Assembly (NCBI GenBank): GCA_035559315.1
Contig: DATMBJ010000265.1
Location: 1 to 7,505 of the forward strand
Direction: 5' to 3'
DNA: 7,505 bases
Source of the DNA: DATLZM01 sp035559315
GTDB taxonomy: Bacteria > Actinomycetota > UBA4738 > HRBIN12
Each line of letters starts with the position of its first letter. The first letter of the stretch is position 1. The notes below the pieces were generated by a model. The model was given only the letters and a program-made list of their open reading frames with translations, ran no database searches and was not told where the DNA came from. Below, piece by piece: positions 1 through 3,879 of this stretch. A program made the position numbers and the translations under genes.

Positions 1-702
1 CCGGGCCAGGACCCTCCCCCAGGGGTCGACGATCAGGCTGTCCCCGTGGCAGCGCCGGTTGTCCCCGGGCGGCCCCCACGGCCCCCACTGCGCCGGGGCC
101 ACCACGAAGCACTGGTCCTCGATGGCCCGGGCGCGGACGAGGACCTCCCAGTGGTCGCGGCCGGTCTCCTCGGTGAAGGCGGCGGGCACGAGCAGGACCT
201 CCGCGCCCTGGGCCACGAGCATCCGGTAGAGCTCGGGGAAGCGGACGTCGTAGCAGATCGAGAGCCCCGCCCGGACGCCCTCCAGGTCGGCCGTCACCAC
301 CTGCTCCCCGGGCGTGAACGTCGCCGACTCCCGGATCGGCGGCTGGCCGGGGAGGTCCACGTCGAACAGGTGGATCTTCCGGTAGCGCGCGGCGAGCTCG
401 CCCGTCCGGTCGAACAGGAGGCTCGTGTTGTAGATCCGGTCCCCCTCGCGCTCGTAGATCGAGCCGCCCAGGATCCACATCCGGTGGCGGCGGGCGACCT
501 CGGCCAGCCGCTCCGAGGTGGGGCCCGGGATCGGCTCGGCCACCTCGGCGTGTCGCGTCGCGGGCCCCATGTACGGGAACAGCTCGGGGAGGCCCGCCAG
601 GTCGGCCCCGGCCTCGGCGGCCTCGGCCAGCAGGTCCTCGGCGGCGCGGAGGTTCTTCTCGACGTCCTCCCCGGGGTTCATCTGGCACACGGCGACCCGC
701 AT
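1..702 (-). CDS. Carbon-nitrogen hydrolase, nitrilase superfamily (NIT1/deaminated-glutathione-amidase-like), 3'-truncated by window edge
   Basis: Partial gene: 234 codons are present and the frame is still open at base 1. The translation begins MRVAVCQMNP and carries the Glu-Lys-Cys triad of the nitrilase superfamily: E40 in GLPELFPYMG, K109 in YRKIHLFDVDLPG and the nucleophile C150 in SICYDVRFPELY. Further on are DHWEVLVRARAIEDQCFVV and a DPWG motif near the edge, typical of the NIT1/NIT2 branch. From memory of human NIT1, the 'RKxHLxDVxxPGQ', 'CYDxRFPEL' and 'HWEVLLRARAIE' blocks match this branch better than plant nitrilases or N-carbamoylputrescine amidases. Members are cytosolic amidases that cleave small omega-amides such as deaminated glutathione or alpha-ketoglutaramate; the exact substrate here is not determinable. 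Start: ATG at 702 is preceded by GGGAGGG (713-707). A TANNNT box, TAGGAT (748-743), is a weak promoter candidate. Family proteins are about 260-280 aa, so roughly 30-45 residues are missing. Confidence 0.93.
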   Translation of the reverse strand, partial: MRVAVCQMNPGEDVEKNLRAAEDLLAEAAEAGADLAGLPELFPYMGPATRHAEVAEPIPGPTSERLAEVARRHRMWILGGSIYEREGDRIYNTSLLFDRTGELAARYRKIHLFDVDLPGQPPIRESATFTPGEQVVTADLEGVRAGLSICYDVRFPELYRMLVAQGAEVLLVPAAFTEETGRDHWEVLVRARAIEDQCFVVAPAQWGPWGPPGDNRRCHGDSLIVDPWGRVLAR

Positions 703-711
703 GCGACCCTC

Positions 712-738
712 CCACGGCTCCCGACGGAGCCCGCGTGG
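712..738. promoter_or_regulatory. Bulged inverted repeat between divergent genes (operator or mRNA hairpin candidate)
   Basis: GGCTCC (716-721) and GGAGCC (726-731) form a perfect 6-bp stem around a CGAC loop. CCAC (712-715) and GTGG (735-738) extend it by 4 bp after a 3-nt bulge (732-734). It lies just upstream of the Shine-Dalgarno sequence of the minus-strand amidase and upstream of the plus-strand hypothetical gene. It could be a regulator's binding site or a hairpin in the amidase leader. In DNA this GC-rich such dyads also arise by chance, so function is inference. Confidence 0.3.
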
Positions 739-768
739 CACCATCCTACGGGGTCGAGCGGGGCGGAG

Positions 769-774
769 AGGAGG
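769..774 (+). promoter_or_regulatory. Ribosome binding site AGGAGG deciding a TTG start
   Basis: AGGAGG is a full match to the anti-Shine-Dalgarno consensus and lies 5 nt before TTG at 780, in frame with the hypothetical gene. The alternative GTG at 735 has only GGAG (726-729) before it and sits inside the 712-738 dyad. The sites therefore favour the TTG start without excluding the longer form. Confidence 0.5.
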
Positions 775-779
775 GGCGG

Positions 780-1397
780 TTGCCGAGCGGGCGGTACGTG
801 GTGATGGACGGCACGGGGAACCCCGTGGGGACCGAGGACTTCCGCTGCGCCCCCGGCCCGGCCGGATGGCGGTACGTGGCCGACATCCAGACGCGGGTCC
901 CGGAGCCCCACCGGGAACACGTCGACCTCGTCGTGGACGCCGCGTGGCGGCCGGTGCGGTGCCGGATCGAGACCGGCGAGCACCGCATCCTGCTGGAGCG
1001 GCGCGACGGATGGTCCGGGCAGCGGGACGGCGGGCCCGTGGCGCTCCCCCGCGTCGACCTCCCCGACCTCGACTACCTCTCGCCGTGTTTCAACGCGGCC
1101 ACCGCCAACCGGCTCGGGGCGACCGCAGAGGTCGAGGTCCTGTTCCTCTCCCCGGTGACGCTCGAGCCGAGGGTCGAGCCTCAGCGCTACGAGCCCCTGG
1201 GCGAGGAGGAGGTGGAGACCCCGGTCGGCGCGTTCCGGGCCGTACGGTGGCGCTACACGGCGCTGCGGACCGGGTTCACGCGCGACCTCTGGGTGGCCGG
1301 GGAGCTCGTCGTTCGGTACGCGGACCTGTTCGAGCTCGTCGCCTACGACCCCGGCGCGACCGGGCCGGTTCCGCTCGGGGAGGGCCCCACCGCATAG
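780..1397 (+). CDS. Uncharacterised soluble protein, probably beta-rich (DUF3108-like pattern)
   Basis: About 205 aa from TTG 780, or 220 aa from GTG 735. I do not recognise a characterised family. No signal peptide or membrane segment is visible. The sequence alternates short hydrophobic strands with charged turns (GRYVVMDGTGNPVGTEDFRC, WRYVADIQTRV, HVDLVVDAAWRPVRCRI, TAEVEVLFLSP), suggesting an antiparallel beta-barrel or sandwich. Near the C terminus, VETPVGAFRAVRWRYT followed by RDLWVAGELVVRY recalls the 'TPxGxFxAxxWxY...LWVA' pattern of DUF3108-type proteins; this is a resemblance from memory, not a domain hit. The opening phrase 'G-x-Y-x-V-x-D-x-x-G-x-P-x-G-x-E-x-F' looks like the natural domain start, which fits the TTG choice. 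Codon use and GC skew match the neighbours, so it is likely a real native gene. It is divergent from the amidase and convergent with the membrane protein, so probably monocistronic. Role unknown. Confidence 0.75.
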   Translation: MPSGRYVVMDGTGNPVGTEDFRCAPGPAGWRYVADIQTRVPEPHREHVDLVVDAAWRPVRCRIETGEHRILLERRDGWSGQRDGGPVALPRVDLPDLDYLSPCFNAATANRLGATAEVEVLFLSPVTLEPRVEPQRYEPLGEEEVETPVGAFRAVRWRYTALRTGFTRDLWVAGELVVRYADLFELVAYDPGATGPVPLGEGPTA

Positions 1398-1411
1398 GGC
1401 CGGGGTCGCCG

Positions 1412-1431
1412 GGCCGGGGCTACCCCCGGCC
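1412..1431. terminator. 8-bp GC hairpin between convergent genes (candidate bidirectional terminator)
   Basis: GGCCGGGG (1412-1419) pairs perfectly with CCCCGGCC (1424-1431) around a CTAC loop, 14 nt after the stop of the plus-strand gene. GGGCCGGGG also occurs at 1397-1405, overlapping the TAG, and could compete for the same 3' arm. There is no T-tract on either strand, so it is not a canonical intrinsic terminator. Such stem-only structures are common between convergent genes in high-GC genomes. Confidence 0.4.
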
Positions 1432-1455
1432 GCCCGCGTACGACGGCCCGTTCCT

Positions 1456-1472
1456 CGCGGTCCCCGACCGCG
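1456..1472. terminator. Second hairpin in the convergent spacer
   Basis: CGCGGT (1456-1461) pairs with ACCGCG (1467-1472) around CCCCG, 11 nt beyond the stop of the minus-strand membrane-protein gene. No T-run follows. Together with the 1412-1431 hairpin it occupies most of the 85-bp convergent spacer, so each gene end has one stem near it. Confidence 0.3.
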
Positions 1473-1482
1473 CGCCGGATCC

Positions 1483-1926
1483 CTACGAGCCGGCCCCGAC
1501 GCGCTGGGACTGCCAGCCGCCGATCATCGCCACGAGCCCGCCGATCAGCGAGATCCACAGGCCCGTGGCCCAGTCGCCGTCCGCCGGGCCCCCGGCCACG
1601 TCCTGGGCGATGGCGTCGAGCCGCAGGAGCGCGATGATCGCCATCGCCGCGGCGAAGACCCCACCGACGCCGGCCAGGGCCGCGCCCAGCTTCCCCACCG
1701 GGCTGTCCTTGATCAGCATCGCCGCCCCGCCGCCGATGAGCGCGGCGAGCCCGGCGACGACCGCCACGAGCCCCGTCCAGTCCTCCGTGCCCCGGACCTC
1801 CGCCTGCACCCCGCCCGCCGTGACCGTGAACCAGTTCAGGTACACGCCGAGGAAGGCGATCAGCCCGCCGACGGCGGCGGCCCCGGCCGCGATCGGCAGG
1901 GAGTCGGTGCCCTTCGACCGCTCCAT
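1483..1926 (-). CDS. Small four-helix integral membrane protein, unknown function
   Basis: 147 aa from ATG 1926. An in-frame upstream start at 1968 exists but lacks the GGAGG found before 1926. Four hydrophobic segments are visible at about residues 11-30, 53-72, 80-101 and 123-138. Basic residues R3/K5, K73/K79 and R142 fall on the same predicted side, while the 33-50 and 102-120 loops are mostly acidic. This gives an N-in/C-in topology by the positive-inside rule. Helix 1 ends in VYLNWFTVTAGG and each extracytoplasmic loop carries a Trp near a helix entry (W50, W119), reminiscent of small actinobacterial membrane proteins of unknown function. Glycine-rich helices suggest tight packing or oligomerisation. 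I can name no family with confidence. It lies downstream of the acetolactate synthase on the same strand, but the 193-bp spacer with hairpins makes co-transcription uncertain. Confidence 0.75.
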   Translation of the reverse strand: MERSKGTDSLPIAAGAAAVGGLIAFLGVYLNWFTVTAGGVQAEVRGTEDWTGLVAVVAGLAALIGGGAAMLIKDSPVGKLGAALAGVGGVFAAAMAIIALLRLDAIAQDVAGGPADGDWATGLWISLIGGLVAMIGGWQSQRVGAGS

Positions 1927-1932
1927 GGACTT

Positions 1933-1937
1933 CCTCC
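1933..1937 (-). promoter_or_regulatory. Ribosome binding site GGAGG of the membrane-protein gene
   Basis: On the minus strand GGGGAGGAA (1939-1931) lies with GGAGG 6 nt upstream of ATG 1926. It selects this start over the upstream in-frame codon at 1968 and gives the hydrophobic protein a short basic N terminus. Confidence 0.6.
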
Positions 1938-2009
1938 CCTCCGGATCTCCGTCGAGCGATGCTCGCACCCACCGGGGGCCCGTTCAACGACCGCAGGTCC
2001 AAGGACGCG

Positions 2010-2027
2010 GTCCCCCGGGCGGGGGAC
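2010..2027. terminator. 7-bp GC hairpin downstream of the acetolactate synthase gene
   Basis: GTCCCCC (2010-2016) and GGGGGAC (2021-2027) form a perfect stem around GGGC. It is about 93 nt beyond the synthase stop codon and upstream of the membrane-protein gene on the minus strand. It could terminate or protect the synthase mRNA. There is no T-tract, and the stem is part of the local repeat, so terminator function is a guess. Confidence 0.25.
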
Positions 2028-2120
2028 ACCCGCGGCGACGGCCCGGGGGGACACCCGTGGCGATGGCCCCCCGGGCAGGGAACACGGGCGGACGACGGCC
2101 CCCGGGGAGCGGGACCCACC
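2012..2120. repeat. Imperfect GC-rich tandem repeat, about 3.5 units of 25-32 bp
   Basis: Units start at about 2012, 2042, 2067 and 2099. The first three read roughly C(3-6)GGG, a G-rich run, then A(C/A)AC with a variant of CCCGYGGCGAYGG. GGGGACACCCG occurs at 2022-2032 and again at 2047-2057; CGACGG closes units 1 and 3 and CGATGG closes unit 2. The last unit (CCCCCGGGGAGCGGGACC) is partial and abuts the stop codon of the synthase gene. The patch fills most of the 193-bp spacer between two minus-strand genes. No coding signal is convincing here. It may be a decayed local duplication or an RNA structure; unit lengths vary too much for a CRISPR. Confidence 0.5.
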
Positions 2121-3751
2121 TACCCCGCGGTCCCCGGGCCCAGCTCCCCAGCGATCGCCACGTCCTCGGAGTAGTCGATCGGGAGCACGATCAGGGACGG
2201 CACGTCGAGCCCCAGGGCCTCGCGGAGACGGCGAGCGAGCTCCGCCGCGGTCGCGCACCGCCAGGCGGGCATCCCGAAGGAGGCCGCGAGCCGGACGAAG
2301 TCCGGGTTCCCGAACGCCGTGCCGAAGGCGCGGCCGAACCTCGCCCGCTGCTTCCAGGCGATCGAGCCGAACGCCCCGTCCTCCCAGACCACGCTCACGA
2401 ACGGGGTCCGCAGGCGGACCGCGGTCTCGAGCTCCTGGCAGTTCATGAGGAACCCGCCGTCGCCGGACACGGCCACGACGTTCCGGTCGGGGTGGACGAG
2501 CTTCGCCGCGATCGCTGCGGGGACGGCGAAGCCCATCCCGGCCAGGCCGTTCGAGATCAGCACGGTGTTCGGCTCATGCGCCGGGAACATCCGCCCGACC
2601 CACAGCTTGTGGAGCCCGACGTCGGAGACGAGGATGTCCCGCCGCCCCAGGGCCCGCCGGAGCTCGAGGAGCACGCGGGGGGGCAGGAGCGGCTCGTCCG
2701 GGTCGGCGGCGGCCCGCTCGAGCCGGCCGCGGACCGCCTCGCGGAGCCGGGGCGAGCCGCCGGCGCGCGTGCGCCCGGCGCACTCCGCGGCCAGGCGCCC
2801 CAGGACGTGGCCGAGGTCGCCCACCAGCTCCACCTCGGGGACGAAGTGCTCGTCGATCTCGACGGGGACCGCCCCGATCGAGACGATCCGCTTGTCGCGC
2901 CGGGGGTTCCAGTGGACCGGGGCGTGCTCGACGAGGTCGTAGCCGACCGCGATCACGAGGTCCGCCTCGTCGAACCCGGCCATCGCGTAGTCGCCGGCCT
3001 GGAGCCCGACGGCCCCCAGGGCCAACGGGTCGTCGTCGTCCACCACGCCCTTGCCCATGAACGTCACCGCCACGGGGATCCCGGTGCTCCGCGAGAAGGC
3101 GCGGAGGGCGCCGGCGGCCCGGGCGCGGGCCACGCCGTTCCCGGCGAGGATCACCGGCCGCTCGGCCTCCACGATCAGCGCCACGGCGCGCGAGAGGTCC
3201 TGGGCGGTGGGCTCGGGCCGCGGCGCGGCCCGGCGGGGCAGCGGCTCCCCGTCGGCCTCGGCCCGCATCACGTCCTCGGGGAGCTCCACGTGGGTGGGGC
3301 CGGGCTCGTCGGTCTCGGCGACCTTGAACGCCTTCCGGATCACCTCGGGCACGATCGCCGGGTCCGAGACCCTCGCGTTCCACTTCGTCACCGGCCGGAG
3401 GATCCCGAGGACGTCCACCGACTGGTGCGACTCCTTGTGGAGCCGCTCCAGGTCGGCCTGCCCGGTGAGCGCGACGAGCGGCGCGCGATCGAGGAACGCG
3501 TCGGCGACGCCGGTCACGAGGTTCGTGGCGCCCGGGCCGAGCGTGGCGAGGCACACGCCCGCCCGCCCGGTGAGCCGCCCGTAGGCATCGGCCATGTAGG
3601 CGGCGCCCTGCTCGTGGCGGACAGGGACGAACCGGATCGACGAGCGATCCAGGGACTCGTTGAGGTCGAGGGTCTCCTCCCCCGGCACGCCGAAGACGTG
3701 CTCCACGCCCTCGGCCTCGAGGCACCGCACGAGGAGGTCGGAGGCCTTCAT
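2120..3751 (-). CDS. alsS: Acetolactate synthase large subunit, AlsS-type thiamine-pyrophosphate enzyme
   Basis: 543 aa. Members condense two pyruvates to (S)-2-acetolactate plus CO2 using ThDP and Mg2+. Domains run in the usual order: N-terminal ThDP-pyrimidine domain (about 1-170) with catalytic E47 in VRHEQGAAYMADAYGRLTG and ATLGPGATNLVTGVADA; central domain (about 190-320); and C-terminal ThDP-diphosphate domain (about 350-530) with SGDGGFLMNCQELETAVRL. D431 of the GDG and D458 in WEDGAFGSIAWKQ sit at the spacing of the metal ligands in catabolic ALS. The RFDDR motif of FAD-dependent anabolic AHAS is absent; the matching region reads AVGYDLVEHAPVHWNP (Y271), as in AlsS. HKESHQSVDVLGILRPVTKWNAR and the C-terminal PIDYSED also fit AlsS. 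ATG 3751 is chosen because it gives the canonical MKASDLLVRCLEAEGVEHVFGVPGEE; its Shine-Dalgarno is poor, with TAGGCT at 3767-3762 as a possible -10. No small subunit or decarboxylase gene is adjacent. An anabolic IlvB role remains possible. Confidence 0.88.
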   Translation of the reverse strand: MKASDLLVRCLEAEGVEHVFGVPGEETLDLNESLDRSSIRFVPVRHEQGAAYMADAYGRLTGRAGVCLATLGPGATNLVTGVADAFLDRAPLVALTGQADLERLHKESHQSVDVLGILRPVTKWNARVSDPAIVPEVIRKAFKVAETDEPGPTHVELPEDVMRAEADGEPLPRRAAPRPEPTAQDLSRAVALIVEAERPVILAGNGVARARAAGALRAFSRSTGIPVAVTFMGKGVVDDDDPLALGAVGLQAGDYAMAGFDEADLVIAVGYDLVEHAPVHWNPRRDKRIVSIGAVPVEIDEHFVPEVELVGDLGHVLGRLAAECAGRTRAGGSPRLREAVRGRLERAAADPDEPLLPPRVLLELRRALGRRDILVSDVGLHKLWVGRMFPAHEPNTVLISNGLAGMGFAVPAAIAAKLVHPDRNVVAVSGDGGFLMNCQELETAVRLRTPFVSVVWEDGAFGSIAWKQRARFGRAFGTAFGNPDFVRLAASFGMPAWRCATAAELARRLREALGLDVPSLIVLPIDYSEDVAIAGELGPGTAG

Positions 3752-3777
3752 CCCGCCGCCCAGCCTACGCGAGGCGC

Positions 3778-3830
3778 GCCGGCGGGACGCTCCCGAGCCC
3801 ATCGGGGCTGCCGCGGAACGGACCGCCGGC
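3778..3830. promoter_or_regulatory. Nested inverted repeats in the synthase/fadN divergent region
   Basis: GCCGGCGG (3778-3785) is mirrored by CCGCCGGC (3823-3830). Inside it AGCCC (3796-3800) pairs with GGGCT (3805-3809), and the two dyads share almost the same centre near 3803. The structure lies in the middle of the 128-bp spacer between two divergent starts, where bidirectional control would act. The right arm overlaps the 3819-3837 dyad, so both structures could not form at once. Function is inferred from position only. Confidence 0.25.
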
Positions 3831-3837
3831 AGGTCCG
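3819..3837. promoter_or_regulatory. 19-bp dyad, candidate operator upstream of fadN
   Basis: CGGACC (3819-3824) and GGTCCG (3832-3837) are perfect inverted arms around GCCGGCA, whose GCCGGC is itself palindromic. The site begins 61 bp upstream of the fadN start and 68 bp from the synthase start. Size and symmetry fit a TetR-type operator, and TetR-family repressors commonly control beta-oxidation genes. No regulator gene is in the window, so this remains a candidate. Confidence 0.35.
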
Positions 3838-3861
3838 CGCGCGGGAACACGACGCCTCTGC

Positions 3862-3867
3862 TACGTT
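3862..3867 (+). promoter_or_regulatory. Possible -10 box TACGTT of fadN
   Basis: TACGTT matches TANNNT and would place transcription initiation a few nucleotides before ATG 3880, giving a leaderless or near-leaderless fadN mRNA. That would account for the lack of any clear Shine-Dalgarno before this ATG. No -35 resembling TTGACA is visible at the expected spacing. Confidence 0.25.
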
Positions 3868-3879
3868 GCTGCGAGACGC

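Noticed and set aside
46..804. 252-codon open frame on the plus strand at the left edge
   Set aside because: It is the antisense of the amidase, which has a complete catalytic triad on the minus strand.
2012..2120. Possible CRISPR-like array
   Set aside because: Units are contiguous, degenerate and of unequal length, with no unique spacers between identical repeats and no cas genes nearby.
1959..2174. 71-codon open frame on the plus strand over the spacer and synthase 3' end
   Set aside because: It is mostly translated tandem repeat and antisense DNA, with Gly/Pro-rich low complexity and no credible ribosome binding site.
3752..3850. N-terminal extension of the acetolactate synthase to 3850
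   Set aside because: The extra 33 residues are Arg/Ala-rich and precede the canonical MKASDLLVRCLEAEGV start of the family.
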